Made by a program: the position numbers and the translations under genes. Of a DNA stretch of 64,000 bases, positions 8,310-17,633 are shown one piece after another (position 1 is the first letter of the stretch; every line of letters starts with the position of its first letter). Origin of the DNA: Lewinella sp. W8 (lineage in GTDB: Bacteria > Bacteroidota > Bacteroidia > Chitinophagales > Saprospiraceae). The DNA lies in assembly GCF_004375085.3 (NCBI RefSeq), contig NZ_SNAQ03000002.1, forward strand, positions 428,537 to 492,536, read 5' to 3'. The notes under the pieces were generated by a model that saw only the letters and a list, made by a program, of their open reading frames with translations, did not search any database and had not been told where the DNA came from.

Positions 8310-8924
8310 TTACTTAGAGTAAAGTTCTACGATCAACTGGGTGTTGATCTTCTCGGGGATGGCTTCACGCTCGGGGTAATCGAGGAAGATGCCTTCCATT
8401 TTATCGCTGCTGAACTGGAGCCAGCCGAAGTTACGTACGTCGCTCTTACCGCTTACGGTGTTGCGGATAACTTCGAGTCCCTGAGACTTACCGCGAACGC
8501 TGATCACGTCACCGGGGCGGAGCTGAGTGGAGGGCACGTTGTTTACGCGACCGTTCAGCATAATGTGGCGGTGAGAAACCAGCTGACGGGCAGCACGGCG
8601 GGTGGGGGCCAGGCCAAGGCGGAATACTACGTTGTCGAGACGAGCCTCGAGCAGTTGCAGCAGTACTTCACCGGTTACGCCACGGTTGGCGGCAGCTTTC
8701 TCAAAGAGGTTACGGAACTGGCGCTCCAGCACACCGTAGGTGTACTTAGCTTTCTGCTTTTCCGTAAGCTGCAGCTTGTAGTCAGATGGCTGACGACGGC
8801 GACCACGGCTGTTACCGTGTTGACCGGGCTTATATTTCTTTTTTTCGAAGGCGCGGCTGGGGCCGAAGATAGGTTCGCCGAGCGCGCGGGCTTTTTTAGC
8901 CTTAGGACCAGTATATCTAGCCAT
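8310..8924 (-). CDS. rpsD: 30S ribosomal protein S4
   Basis: 204 residues, normal length. N-terminus [21 protein letters not shown]; the S4 RNA-binding domain is seen as [20 protein letters not shown] and [21 protein letters not shown]. It ends IVELYSK. It is a primary 16S rRNA binder and, in many bacteria, a translational regulator of the alpha operon. It lies 33 bp after rpsK. Confidence 0.98.
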   Translation of the reverse strand: MARYTGPKAKKARALGEPIFGPSRAFEKKKYKPGQHGNSRGRRRQPSDYKLQLTEKQKAKYTYGVLERQFRNLFEKAAANRGVTGEVLLQLLEARLDNVVFRLGLAPTRRAARQLVSHRHIMLNGRVNNVPSTQLRPGDVISVRGKSQGLEVIRNTVSGKSDVRNFGWLQFSSDKMEGIFLDYPEREAIPEKINTQLIVELYSK

Positions 8925-8957
8925 GGGTAGCTTTAGTCTTTACGTTAAGGGAAAAAA

Positions 8958-9353
8958 TTATACGCGACGACGCTTCGGTGGGCGACATCCATTGTGGGGG
9001 ATCGGAGTGACGTCCTTGATCTTGGAAACCCGGATGCCCGCACCGTCGATAGCACGAATGGCTGCTTCACGGCCGCTACCGGGACCCTTCACGTATACCT
9101 CTACGGTACGGAGTCCGAGGTCATAGGCCTCGCGGGCAGCGTTTCCGGCCGCTACCTGGGCAGCGTAGGGAGTACTCTTCTTGGATCCGCGGAACTTTTC
9201 CTTACCGGCAGTTCCCCAGCTGATCACATCACCCTTCTTGTTGGTGATGCTGATGATGATGTTATTGAAAGAAGCCTGGATGTAGGCCAGTCCTTCGTTT
9301 TCAACCTTTACGTTGCGCTTCTTCGCTACGCGGCCACTTTGTCTCTTAGCCAT
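8958..9353 (-). CDS. rpsK: 30S ribosomal protein S11
   Basis: 131 residues. Diagnostic motifs are [50 protein letters not shown] and the C-terminal [11 protein letters not shown]. Its ATG overlaps the rpsM stop (TAATG), indicating translational coupling. Component of the small-subunit platform. Confidence 0.98.
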   Translation of the reverse strand: MAKRQSGRVAKKRNVKVENEGLAYIQASFNNIIISITNKKGDVISWGTAGKEKFRGSKKSTPYAAQVAAGNAAREAYDLGLRTVEVYVKGPGSGREAAIRAIDGAGIRVSKIKDVTPIPHNGCRPPKRRRV

Positions 9354-9730
9354 TACTTAGTCGCTTTTTTCTTGTTAGCTACTGTCTTACGCTTGCCCTT
9401 ACGCGTGCGGGCATTGGTTTGCGTCCGCTGTCCACGCAGGGGAAGTCCCTTACGGTGACGGAGGCCACGGTAGCAGCCAATGTCCATGAGACGCTTGATG
9501 TTCGTCTGAACTTCCGTGCGCAGATCACCTTCAACTTTATACTCATTGGTAATGAGGTTGGAGATGGTACGGATATTCTCATCATTCCAGTCGGCCACCT
9601 TCGTATTGTGGTCAACGCCGGCCCGGTCGAGGATTTCAGCGGCCAGGCTGGGGCCAACACCAAAGACGTAGGTCAGACTAATAATACCGCGCTTGTTTCG
9701 CGGCAGATCAACACCTGCAATTCGTGCCAT
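9353..9730 (-). CDS. rpsM: 30S ribosomal protein S13
   Basis: 125 residues. [20 protein letters not shown] at the start and [19 protein letters not shown] near the C-terminus are S13 signatures, followed by the basic tail ([18 protein letters not shown]). Contacts tRNA and the inter-subunit bridge. It lies 19 bp after rpmJ and is coupled to rpsK by a one-base overlap. Confidence 0.98.
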   Translation of the reverse strand: MARIAGVDLPRNKRGIISLTYVFGVGPSLAAEILDRAGVDHNTKVADWNDENIRTISNLITNEYKVEGDLRTEVQTNIKRLMDIGCYRGLRHRKGLPLRGQRTQTNARTRKGKRKTVANKKKATK

Positions 9731-9749
9731 AAGTTAGTGTAGCTTGAGC

Positions 9750-9866
9750 TTAACCCTGCCGTTGCTTAAACTTGGGGTTCTTCTTATTAATAATGTAGAT
9801 TTTGCCCTTGCGACGAACGATCTTACAATCGGCCGAACGCTTTTTGACGGAGGGTCTCACCTTCAT
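9750..9866 (-). CDS. rpmJ: 50S ribosomal protein L36
   Basis: A 38-codon gene read directly from the sequence: [19 protein letters not shown], then [19 protein letters not shown] and TAA. The context (infA before, rpsM after) and the motif are diagnostic. Only one Cys of the usual zinc set is visible (SADC), so this looks like the zinc-free (C-minus) form common in Bacteroidota. Confidence 0.95.
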   Translation of the reverse strand: MKVRPSVKKRSADCKIVRRKGKIYIINKKNPKFKQRQG

Positions 9867-9908
9867 AACTTGAAAAGTTTACGCGATTAGCGGCAGCGAG
9901 AAGACGGA

Positions 9909-10127
9909 CTATTTGTAACGGTAGGTAATGCGTCCTCGAGAAAGATCATAGGGACTCATTTCCACTGCTACCTTATCACCGGGAAGGATTTTGATGTAGT
10001 GCATCCGCATCTTTCCGGAGATAGTCGCCTTGATTTCGTGATCGTTTTCCAGCCTTACGCGAAACATCGCATTTGACAGGGCTTCTTCAATCACGCCATC
10101 CTGCTTAATCAGGTTTTTTTTGGACAT
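9909..10127 (-). CDS. infA: Translation initiation factor IF-1
   Basis: 72 residues, normal length, with the OB-fold signature ([59 protein letters not shown]). It occupies the ribosomal A site during initiation. It is the first gene of the downstream transcript, with a consensus Bacteroidota promoter 18 bp before the start. Confidence 0.98.
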   Translation of the reverse strand: MSKKNLIKQDGVIEEALSNAMFRVRLENDHEIKATISGKMRMHYIKILPGDKVAVEMSPYDLSRGRITYRYK

Positions 10128-10145
10128 GTTTTAAATTTCGGAGGG

Positions 10146-10177
10146 CAAAGGTAGGACTTTCTCCCGTCCCGCCCAAA
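10146..10177 (-). promoter_or_regulatory. Bacteroidota-type sigma-A promoter of infA-rplQ
   Basis: TTTG (10177-10174), 20 nt, then TACCTTTG (10153-10146): an exact match to the TTTG-N(17-20)-TAnnTTTG consensus known for Bacteroidetes. Transcription would begin about 7 nt further and give a very short leader before infA. Map is therefore probably a separate unit. Confidence 0.75.
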
Positions 10178-10335
10178 TGTTAACCAAGAAGTTTTCACTT
10201 AGTAAAGGAATCAGAAGCAGAAGTGGTTGAGTATTAAGGCCTTTGATGGCCTCAATCGCCCATTTTTCCTGACTTTCCGGCCAGATTTACCCAAATCCGG
10301 CAATTCCGCCTTCTCCGAAATTTTTCCCCGCTGGC

Positions 10336-11190
10336 CTAGGCTACCGCAATGGGCTGGTAGCGCGCCACAAGTTCATCGTCGAGATTATCGACGACTTTCA
10401 GGTTGGGATTGTTGCGAATCGCCTCCTCGATCGGGCGATGATCGCTCATCAGATCCGCCGGAGCGCCGTTGGCCGTAATGGCCACCGAATGCTCGTAGTG
10501 GGCCGAGGGTTTGCCGTCGCGGGTGATGATCGTCCAGCCATCCTCGCGGCTGGCCACGTCCCGCTTGCCCATGTTGATCATAGGTTCAATGGCGATGATC
10601 AATCCTTCCTTCAGCTGGGGGCCGCGACCGCGGCGGCCGAAGTTGGGCACGTCGGGGGCCTCGTGGAGGCTTCGGCCCAGGCCGTGCCCCACCAATTCTC
10701 TGACCACCCCGTAGCCACACTCCCGCTCGGTGAACTGCTGGATGGCGTGGCTGATGTCTCCAACCCGTTTGCCCGCCCGGGCGGCGTCGATGCCCAGGTA
10801 GAGGGCATGCTTGGTGCGGCGACAAAGCTCCATAGTGGCTTCCTCAACGTCTCCGACACAGAAGGTGTAGGCAGCATCACCGTAGAATTCATCGACGATA
10901 GTGCCACAGTCAATGGACAGAATGTCTCCATCCTTAAAGACCTGCTTTTCGTCGGGGAGTCCGTGCACCACTTCCTCATTTTGGCTGACCAGCAGCGTAG
11001 AAGGGCATCCATACAGTCCCTTGAAGCCGGGCACGGCGCCGTGGTCACGGATGAAGGTTTCGGCGAAAGTATCGATCTCCTTTCCGGTCAGGCCCGGGCG
11101 GAGCATCTTTCCAACCTCCGTGAGGGTCTTGCACACCAGGCGACAGGCCGCCCGGCTACGTTCAATCTCTTCCGGAGTTTTGAAAATCAT
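10336..11190 (-). CDS. map: Type I methionine aminopeptidase
   Basis: 284 residues from the ATG at 11190 (MIFKTPEEIERSR), chosen because it matches the family N-terminus and has AAGGA 7-11 nt upstream; an ATG at 11211 would add seven residues. It removes N-terminal Met from new proteins. The metal ligands are visible: Asp in LSIDCGTIVDE and FYGDAAYTF, His in VGHGLGRSLHEAP, Glu in IAIEPMINMG and in HYEHSVAI. The C-terminus is somewhat longer than E. coli Map (a LKVVDNLDDELVARYQPIAVA-type tail). In most Bacteroidota map lies between secY and infA; here secY is absent. Confidence 0.96.
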   Translation of the reverse strand: MIFKTPEEIERSRAACRLVCKTLTEVGKMLRPGLTGKEIDTFAETFIRDHGAVPGFKGLYGCPSTLLVSQNEEVVHGLPDEKQVFKDGDILSIDCGTIVDEFYGDAAYTFCVGDVEEATMELCRRTKHALYLGIDAARAGKRVGDISHAIQQFTERECGYGVVRELVGHGLGRSLHEAPDVPNFGRRGRGPQLKEGLIIAIEPMINMGKRDVASREDGWTIITRDGKPSAHYEHSVAITANGAPADLMSDHRPIEEAIRNNPNLKVVDNLDDELVARYQPIAVA

Positions 11191-11324
11191 TTTTCGATCC
11201 TTTCTACCCATGGTTTATATCTTTTCCTTGTAGCCAAACGCGTATCCGCGATCGGAGTTGCAAGTTTACTCCCGGATTGGCTGCTTAATTGACGAGCAAG
11301 CTCCTGGCTCACCCCCGAAAGCCG

Positions 11325-11332
11325 CAAAGATA
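11325..11332 (-). promoter_or_regulatory. Candidate -7 element for map
   Basis: TATCTTTG matches the TAnnTTTG -7 consensus and lies about 135 nt before the map start. No good -33 TTG is placed correctly. The 11191-11568 intergenic region otherwise holds no gene, RNA or strong repeat that I can see. Confidence 0.4.
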
Positions 11333-11542
11333 GCATGGGCCATACCTTATATATATGGCAGGTAGATAAGATTAACCGAGCAACTTTTCCTGCGATACTC
11401 CACGACCGCGGCTCCCGTCGAAAAAAACGTGGCACCTGCTTTAGCCAAAAAGTATAACAATGAACCCTCAGACAATCTGACCGCAGCACCGATTTAGTGG
11501 GTCAGGGGCCATCCATGCATTAATTAGGAGCACAATTCTGCG

Positions 11543-11550
11543 TACCTTCG
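11543..11550 (+). promoter_or_regulatory. Candidate -7 element for parA (TACCTTCG)
   Basis: TACCTTCG lies 18 bp before the parA start. The same octamer lies before the M15 peptidase (36803-36810) and upstream of the S9 peptidase (38213-38220), so it looks like a local variant of TAnnTTTG. Confidence 0.35.
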
Positions 11551-11568
11551 CGGTGCACAAAGAACCAG

Positions 11569-12351
11569 ATGGGAAAAGTAATCGCCATTGCCAACCAGAA
11601 GGGCGGCGTGGGTAAAACCACGACGGCCATCAATCTTGCTGCCTCGCTCGCCATCCTGGAGCGAAAGGTCCTGCTCGTAGACGCTGACCCCCAGGCCAAC
11701 GCCAGTAGCGGGGTCGGGATTCCGGCCGACGAACTGGAGGAGTCTCTCTATGACGTACTGATTAACGGGTTGGACGTCAACGAAGTCGTTTACGAAACGG
11801 AAACCCCCAACCTTCACCTGATTCCCTCCAGCATTAACCTCGTGGGGGCCGAAGTGGAACTGATCAATCGGTTCCGGCGGGAAGACGTGATGAAAAATCA
11901 GGTCACCGAACCGCTGCGTAACAAGTACGACTACATCCTCATCGACTGTTTGCCTTCCCTGGGCCTGCTTACCGTCAATGCCCTTACGGCCGCAGACTCG
12001 GTGCTGATCCCCGTTCAGTGTGAGTACTTCGCCCTGGAAGGACTGACCAAACTTCAGGCCACCATCGCTCAGGTACAGCAACAGCTCAATCCCAGTCTTC
12101 AGGTGGAGGGCATTCTGCTGAGCATGTATGACCAGCGCCTGCGCCTGGCCAATATGGTGGTGGAAAAGGTCCGGGAAATCTTCACCGAGCAGGTATTCGA
12201 CACCATCATCCACCGGAACGCCAGAATCAGTGAGGCTCCCAATATGCACATGCCGGTCGTGATGATTAATGCGGGCAGCCGGGGAGCGACCAACTTCCTG
12301 AATCTGGCGGAAGAATTCCTGATTAAGAACGGGGAGGCCGTCGGTAAATAG
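11569..12351 (+). CDS. ParA/Soj-family chromosome-partitioning ATPase
   Basis: 260 residues, typical of chromosomal ParA/Soj. The deviant Walker A motif KGGVGKTTT is at residues 11-19, [14 protein letters not shown] (A') at about 43-56, and Walker [16 protein letters not shown] at about 125. It would bind DNA non-specifically with ATP and move origin regions with ParB. No parB or parS candidate is adjacent; the next gene is an unrelated membrane protein. It could instead be a ParA-like positioning ATPase, but the sequence is closest to chromosomal ParA. Confidence 0.92.
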   Translation: MGKVIAIANQKGGVGKTTTAINLAASLAILERKVLLVDADPQANASSGVGIPADELEESLYDVLINGLDVNEVVYETETPNLHLIPSSINLVGAEVELINRFRREDVMKNQVTEPLRNKYDYILIDCLPSLGLLTVNALTAADSVLIPVQCEYFALEGLTKLQATIAQVQQQLNPSLQVEGILLSMYDQRLRLANMVVEKVREIFTEQVFDTIIHRNARISEAPNMHMPVVMINAGSRGATNFLNLAEEFLIKNGEAVGK

Positions 12352-12463
12352 GTCCGGGCCAGCTTAAACGCAGCCGAAAATCAGGTAAAAGAACCACCGT
12401 CTCCGCAAACAAAGGGGGGGATGAGACATTAGTTGACTACTGGCAAAAGAACAGCAATACACC

Positions 12464-13954
12464 ATGGGTAGAAAACACCGCAGGGGAAAAAAAGCGATGC
12501 AGGCACCGGCGGCCCCGGAGCCGACTTCCAGCCGCTTTCAGTTCTTCTTATGGATTTCTTCGTTTTTCTTCTTCGCGGCGCTGATCATGCGGTTGGACGT
12601 CATTACGGCCTGGCCGGGAGCAGAAAGCTACGCGCTGGATCACGCCCTGAGTCTCGAGCGGGGCAGTTCCCTACTCTCGTTGCTCTACTACGGGCTCTTC
12701 CCCATCGGCGCAGGAATTGACACCAATACCGAAGCCGTTTGGTTGTTTCCCCGTCTCTTGTCCAGCGTTTCGGTACTGCTGACGGGCTTTTTCACCTTCC
12801 GCTACGGCGGAAAGCTCTTTGGGAAAGACGCCATGACCTACGGGCTACTGTGCGCGGGGGCCTCCCTTTTCCTGCCCTTCTTCGGTAAAGTAGCCACGGG
12901 AGATGCCCTGGCACTACTGGGGCAAACGGGGTTTTTCTGGACCATTCTTCTGGCCGGAGTTGACACGGAAAAAAACCGGCTGCTTCCCGCGGCCCTGTTT
13001 ATTCTGGTGGCGGCCGTGGCCGCCCCGGCCTCCAGTCTGGTCTTTGCGGTGGCCACGATCCTCTCCGGCAGGCTACTCCTTGGCGGAAACAAGCAATGGT
13101 TTAACCTGCTGGCGTTGCTCGGGATTCCCCTCATCGTACTGTTGCTGCAGGGCAACCAGGGGATACGCACCTTCTGGTTCTGGGGCAGCCACCCACTGGG
13201 GTACGGGAAGTGGCTGTTGTACGCTCTCTTGGGAATGCTTCCACTGCTGGGTTGGATGCTGGCCGGATTCCGGGACCTGATCTACAAAGTGCGCAAGGAA
13301 GAACAGGCCGGCAGAATATTTGCGGCCGGGCTACTGATTAGCTTTCTTACTCAGTCGCTACTGTTCCCCCTGATTATTGCCCTGTTGGCCGGTAAGCAAA
13401 TGCAACTCTACTTCCGGGAAGCGAATTATCCCTGGCGGGATTGGGTACGGGGTGGTGCCGTGGTGCACCTGATCCTGGCCTTTCTGGGAGCTTTCCTGGC
13501 CCTGGCCGGTATCGGAGTAGCCTTCCCCGGCGCGGGTTTCCGCGCCGCGCTGGGCATGGCCGCCGCCTACTGGATCTTCAGCCTCCTTGGGGTGATCGGC
13601 CTTTACGGAGAACGACGAGATTTTGCGCTGGGGGGAAGTATTCTGGCGGGACTACTCGGGGTCCTCTTTTTCTGGGTTCAGGTCTATCCGTACTTCGAAG
13701 CGGAGCGCGGATGGGCCCGTCGCCTGGTCGAACGTTCGGAGGTGACCCTGCCCATCTACATTCCGGCGGGGGACGCCACGAGTACGGCCCTACCCTATTA
13801 TCGCCGGGCGGGATTCCCCATCACCAGGGATTCCAGCAAGGCAGACTTATTTCTGGATCACTGGCCCCTTACCGACACCCTCAGCAGCGCCCCCATTGAA
13901 CTCAAGGGGCGCATCCTGCTGGAGCAGCGGGAGTTTGGTATCCGGCCCAAATAG
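12464..13954 (+). CDS. Polytopic membrane protein, GT-C (ArnT/PMT-like) glycosyltransferase-like
   Basis: 496 residues. A short basic N-terminus (MGRKHRRGKKAMQ) is followed by about ten to eleven hydrophobic segments and a C-terminal soluble portion of ~90 residues (from YPYFEAERGWARRLVER). The order of a large first loop, then RLLSSVSVLLTGFFTFRYGG, KLFGKDAMTYGLL and GKVATGDALALLG is reminiscent of the GT39/ArnT fold, in which lipid-linked sugars are transferred. The usual acidic pair in the first loop is not convincing (AWPGAESYALDHAL), so activity is uncertain. It lies 112 bp after parA. Confidence 0.5.
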   Translation: MGRKHRRGKKAMQAPAAPEPTSSRFQFFLWISSFFFFAALIMRLDVITAWPGAESYALDHALSLERGSSLLSLLYYGLFPIGAGIDTNTEAVWLFPRLLSSVSVLLTGFFTFRYGGKLFGKDAMTYGLLCAGASLFLPFFGKVATGDALALLGQTGFFWTILLAGVDTEKNRLLPAALFILVAAVAAPASSLVFAVATILSGRLLLGGNKQWFNLLALLGIPLIVLLLQGNQGIRTFWFWGSHPLGYGKWLLYALLGMLPLLGWMLAGFRDLIYKVRKEEQAGRIFAAGLLISFLTQSLLFPLIIALLAGKQMQLYFREANYPWRDWVRGGAVVHLILAFLGAFLALAGIGVAFPGAGFRAALGMAAAYWIFSLLGVIGLYGERRDFALGGSILAGLLGVLFFWVQVYPYFEAERGWARRLVERSEVTLPIYIPAGDATSTALPYYRRAGFPITRDSSKADLFLDHWPLTDTLSSAPIELKGRILLEQREFGIRPK

Positions 13955-13967
13955 GCCGTACGGTCCC

Positions 13968-15245
13968 TTACTGTTTATAGACTTTACCTTCCTTCATGAC
14001 GAAGTCTACGGACTCCAGCACCCGGATGTTACCGAGTGGATTCCCCCTGACGGCCACCAGGTCCGCCGTAAAGCCCGTCTTCACCTGGCCCAGAGCGTTT
14101 TCCTGTCCCAGCACTTCGGCGGCGGTACTGGTGGCGCTGATGATGGCGTCCATTGGGCTGACGCCCGCTTCTACCATGTAGCCAAATTCCTTGGCGTTAT
14201 CCCCGTGGGGGCTGACGCCACTGTCGGTGCCGAAGGCTACCCTGACCCCACTCCGGTGGGCTTTGGCGAAGGTCTCCTGAAGCTTCACTCCGATACTCAG
14301 GGCTTTGGGGACGATGATGGCCGGAAAGTATCCCGGCTGTTTGGCCTTTTCTGCGACGAACTTCCCCGCGCTCAGGGTCGGAACATAGTAGGTTCCGTGT
14401 TCGACCATTAATTCCATTACTTCCTCGTCCATCAGGCTGCCGTGCTCGATGGTGGTGATGCCGGCCAGTACGGCCCGTTTCATCCCTTCCTTTCCGTGGG
14501 CGTGGGCGGCGGTGTGCATACCGTATTCCTTCGCTGCGGCGACAATTGCCCGGAGTTCCGCATCGCGGAACTGGGGTCCCGATCCATCCTTCGCTACGGA
14601 GAGTACGCCTCCCGTTGCCGTGATCTTGATGCAATCCGCGCCGTTTTTGTAGCGGGCACGGACGGCCTTCCAGGCTTCATCCGGTGAGTTTACTACCCCC
14701 GCAGCGGGGCCCGCGTCGAAGGCAAGTTCGTCGTTGCGCCCGTTACTGGGGTCAGCGTGTCCGCCGGTAGTGGCGATGGCCTTCTCGGCGGTAAAAATCC
14801 GGGGGCCGTCTACGTAGCCGGCCCGGATGGCGTTGCGGAGCGAAACGTTGACCCCGGAGCCGCCCAGATCCCGGACGGTAGTGAAGCCCGCCATCAAGGT
14901 TTTACGGCAGTAGGTCGTTGCCCGCAGGGCGACGTCTGCGGGGTCGAGGGTGAAGCGCTCCAGGTAGGAGGCCGGGCTACTCTGCCCTTCAATGTGCACG
15001 TGAAGGTCAATGAAGCCGGGCATCAGGGTATGCTGCCGCAAGTCGACTACCTCGGTCCCCGATTCTGCCCTCAGGTACCCGCTGGCAATCTGACTGATCT
15101 TCCCTTCTTCCACCACCACGGTCATTTCCGTCATTTCTCCGCCTACACCGTCCAGGATTTTCCCGCAGTGCAGAAAGGTTTTCCCCGATTGTGCAATTAG
15201 GAATAGGGGAATACAGCAGAGCAGGGTGAGCGCAGTCCTTAACAT
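13968..15245 (-). CDS. Secreted amidohydrolase-superfamily metal-dependent hydrolase
   Basis: 425 residues from the ATG at 15245, chosen because it begins a signal peptide (MLRTALTLLCCIPLFLIAQ); an upstream in-frame ATG at 15356 gives a non-signal extension. Metal-binding motifs of the amidohydrolase TIM barrel are present: GFIDLHVHIEG (HxH), DCIKITATGG (carboxylated Lys), HTAAHAHGKEG and TTIEHGSLMDE (His), and VAFGTDSGVSPHG (Asp). This arrangement is like imidazolonepropionase/Xaa-Pro dipeptidase-type members. Periplasmic; substrate unknown. Convergent with the GT-C-like gene (13-bp gap). Confidence 0.88.
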   Translation of the reverse strand: MLRTALTLLCCIPLFLIAQSGKTFLHCGKILDGVGGEMTEMTVVVEEGKISQIASGYLRAESGTEVVDLRQHTLMPGFIDLHVHIEGQSSPASYLERFTLDPADVALRATTYCRKTLMAGFTTVRDLGGSGVNVSLRNAIRAGYVDGPRIFTAEKAIATTGGHADPSNGRNDELAFDAGPAAGVVNSPDEAWKAVRARYKNGADCIKITATGGVLSVAKDGSGPQFRDAELRAIVAAAKEYGMHTAAHAHGKEGMKRAVLAGITTIEHGSLMDEEVMELMVEHGTYYVPTLSAGKFVAEKAKQPGYFPAIIVPKALSIGVKLQETFAKAHRSGVRVAFGTDSGVSPHGDNAKEFGYMVEAGVSPMDAIISATSTAAEVLGQENALGQVKTGFTADLVAVRGNPLGNIRVLESVDFVMKEGKVYKQ

Positions 15246-15384
15246 AACTTGATGCTTAAGTAGATGAGTGGTGATGAGTGAGCGCTGAAATATAGCTTTA
15301 ATCCGGGGGGAGAGAAAATATTTTCCGTGTACCGACAATAAATGGTAGGTTAGCAATCAATTTGAAACGATAAACAACCACCGA

Positions 15385-15738
15385 ATGACTAAGGAAAGAA
15401 TTGGCATGATCCTATGGGGGATGGCCGGGTTGGCGCTGTTCGCCAGCGGCATCTTTAAGCTCCTCCAGGCCGAGGAAGTAGTAGCCATGCTAGGTGACAA
15501 TACGCTGTACGTGGGCATCATTGAAGTCCTCGCAGTAATTGCCCTATTCGTACCCGCCACCCGGAAGCTGGGATTTTTCCTTTGCGCCAGCTATTTAGGA
15601 GGAGTCATCGCCACCGAATGGATCCACCTGGGCGGAGCGCCCATACCTGGTCTTGTCCTCAGTACGATGTTGTACCTGGGCATTAACCTTTACGACCCTT
15701 CTTTGATGGGCAATCTCCTTGGCGGGAAGTCCGAATAG
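15385..15738 (+). CDS. DoxX-like small membrane protein
   Basis: 117 residues with four predicted membrane helices (MILWGMAGLALFASGIFKLL, VGIIEVLAVIALFVPATRKL, FFLCASYLGGVIATEWIHLG, LVLSTMLYLGINLY). The FxxGxxKL-type first helix and the IE-LA-A-L helix resemble the DoxX-like family. Function is unknown in this group. It is divergent from the amidohydrolase and ends before a terminator. Confidence 0.7.
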   Translation: MTKERIGMILWGMAGLALFASGIFKLLQAEEVVAMLGDNTLYVGIIEVLAVIALFVPATRKLGFFLCASYLGGVIATEWIHLGGAPIPGLVLSTMLYLGINLYDPSLMGNLLGGKSE

Positions 15739-15769
15739 GTGTAATCCATCATAAAAATTTACTTTTAAG

Positions 15770-15800
15770 CCCCGCTGCTCACCGTAGCGGGGTATTTTTT
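15770..15800 (+). terminator. Rho-independent terminator after the DoxX-like gene
   Basis: CCCCGCT / AGCGGGG stem (15770-15776 with about 15786-15792) is followed by TATTTTTT. It lies 32 bp after the stop. Confidence 0.8.
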
Positions 15801-15833
15801 GCCCGCATTCAACTACCTACCGTCGATCAGCTT

Positions 15834-17162
15834 ATGAATACTTCACGCATCTGGCTATGGGCCATCACCGTCGCACTGGGCGGCTTCTTATTTGGTTTTG
15901 ACACGGCGGTCATTAGTGGTGCGGAAGGCGCCATTCAGGCCGAGTGGGGCTTAAGCGACCTGGCCATCGGCCAGGCGGTGGCCATGGCACTTTACGGCAC
16001 CATAATCGGTGCCCTCTTCGGCGGTATTCCCGCCGATGCTTTTGGTCGGCGGACGACCCTTTACGGTATTGGCGTGCTCTACCTGATCTCCGCCGCCGGG
16101 TCGGCGGTGGCCACCGACGTGGTGATGCTGGACATCTTCCGGTTCATCGGCGGACTGGGTGTGGGGGCCAGCTCCGTAGTGGCCCCGATGTACATTACGG
16201 AGGTAGCGCCCGCCAGTCATCGCGGACGATTGGTGGCGGCCTTTCAGTTCAATCTCGTCCTGGGAATTCTGGTGGCCTACTTCAGCAATTACCTCATCAG
16301 TCTGTTCTCGGAGGGCATCAACTGGCGGTTGATGCTTGGTATGGAGGTGCTTCCCGCCCTTGCCTTTCTGGCGCTGCTGTTTAAAGTTCCCCGTTCTCCC
16401 CGCTGGCTGGTCACCAAGGCGAACAACTCCACGGAGGCCCTGGCCGTCCTGGAGATGGTGGACCCCACCACCGCCCGGGCGGAGCTGGCCGCCATCCAGG
16501 CGTCCAACGACACGGCCGAAACGGTGGCCTTTGGCAGTTTTCTCACCAAGAAGTACCGTAAGCCCATTATTTACGCCTTTCTGTTTGCGCTGTTCAATCA
16601 GATTTCGGGAATTAATGCCGTGATCTACTACGCTCCCCGCATCTTTGAATCCGCCGGACTGGGGCAGGAAAGTGCCTTATTATCTACGGCGGGCATCGGG
16701 GTCATCAACGTCCTCTTCACCGTGCTGGGGATGATCCTCATTGACCGTAGTGGTCGGAAGAACCTGATGTACATCGGCTCCATCGGCTACATCATTTCGT
16801 TGGGGGCAGTGGCCTGGGCCTTCTTTTCCGGCAACCTGTCCGGGGTTATCGTCCCCATCTGGTTGTTCGTATTCATCGCCAGCCACGCCATCGGCCAGGG
16901 TGCCGTCATCTGGGTATTCCTGAGTGAAATTTTCGGCAACGAGGTGCGCAGCCTGGGGGCCTCTCTGGGCAGCACTACGCACTGGATTTTTGCGGCCCTG
17001 ATTGGGGGCAACTTCCCGGTGCTGGCCAGCACTTTCGGTACCGGCCCCATCTTCGCTTTCTTTGCCGTTTGCATGGTGGGGCAATTGCTGTTTGTCCACT
17101 TCGTCATGCCCGAAACCAAGGGGGTTGACCTGGAGGCCCTCCAGAAACAACTGGAGGGGTAG
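15834..17162 (+). CDS. Sugar porter (MFS) proton/sugar symporter
   Basis: 442 residues, 12 predicted membrane helices. Sugar-porter signatures: GGFLFGFDTAVISGAEG in helix 1, DAFGRRTTLYGIG after helix 2, APMYITEVAPASHRGRLV, the QISGINAVIYYAPRIFE sugar-binding motif in helix 7, DRSGRKNLMYIG, and PETKGVDLE near the C-terminus. It resembles XylE/GLUT-type inner-membrane transporters for hexoses or pentoses; the exact sugar cannot be read from sequence. Followed 41 bp later by a YjbR-like gene. Confidence 0.93.
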   Translation: MNTSRIWLWAITVALGGFLFGFDTAVISGAEGAIQAEWGLSDLAIGQAVAMALYGTIIGALFGGIPADAFGRRTTLYGIGVLYLISAAGSAVATDVVMLDIFRFIGGLGVGASSVVAPMYITEVAPASHRGRLVAAFQFNLVLGILVAYFSNYLISLFSEGINWRLMLGMEVLPALAFLALLFKVPRSPRWLVTKANNSTEALAVLEMVDPTTARAELAAIQASNDTAETVAFGSFLTKKYRKPIIYAFLFALFNQISGINAVIYYAPRIFESAGLGQESALLSTAGIGVINVLFTVLGMILIDRSGRKNLMYIGSIGYIISLGAVAWAFFSGNLSGVIVPIWLFVFIASHAIGQGAVIWVFLSEIFGNEVRSLGASLGSTTHWIFAALIGGNFPVLASTFGTGPIFAFFAVCMVGQLLFVHFVMPETKGVDLEALQKQLEG

Positions 17163-17203
17163 ACGAGACCGACACCACGATTTATCCGCAAAAATATCGT
17201 TCC

Positions 17204-17560
17204 ATGACGCTTGATGATCTGCGCGAATATTGCCTCGCCAAACCAGCTACCGAGGAGACGCTTCCCTTTGGTCCTGACACCCTGGTCTTCAAAGTTGCCG
17301 GAAAGATGTTTGCCATCACCGGTCTGGACGAAGCGGACCTGCGCGTCAACCTGAAATGTGACCCCGAGCGCTCCGTTCAGCTTCGGGAACGCCACGAGGA
17401 AATCGTTCCCGGCTGGCACATGAACAAGCACCACTGGAACACGGTCTATATCGAAAATGGAGACTTGAGCGATGCTTTCGTGCAGGAACTCATCGACCAC
17501 AGCTACGACCTCATCGTAGCCAGCCTGACGAAGAAGAAGCGGGCGGAGTTTGGGCTTTGA
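17204..17560 (+). CDS. MmcQ/YjbR-family protein
   Basis: 118 residues, full length. MTLDDLREYCLAKPATEETL, TLVFKVAGKMFAITGL, NLKCDPERSVQLRERH and the C-terminal LIDHSYDLIVASLTKKKR are the characteristic YjbR fold motifs. The fold is 'double wing'; DNA binding is suggested for the family but the role is unknown. Confidence 0.9.
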   Translation: MTLDDLREYCLAKPATEETLPFGPDTLVFKVAGKMFAITGLDEADLRVNLKCDPERSVQLRERHEEIVPGWHMNKHHWNTVYIENGDLSDAFVQELIDHSYDLIVASLTKKKRAEFGL

Positions 17561-17633
17561 GGCGGTAAGATTGAGGTTTTAGGATTGAGGTTTCAGGATT
17601 AAGGAAAGGGGTTATTTCGATCGGGGATTGCCC

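Noticed and set aside
11187..11489. A 100-residue minus-strand ORF upstream of map
   Set aside because: No motif, no signal peptide, and it overlaps the map start and promoter region.
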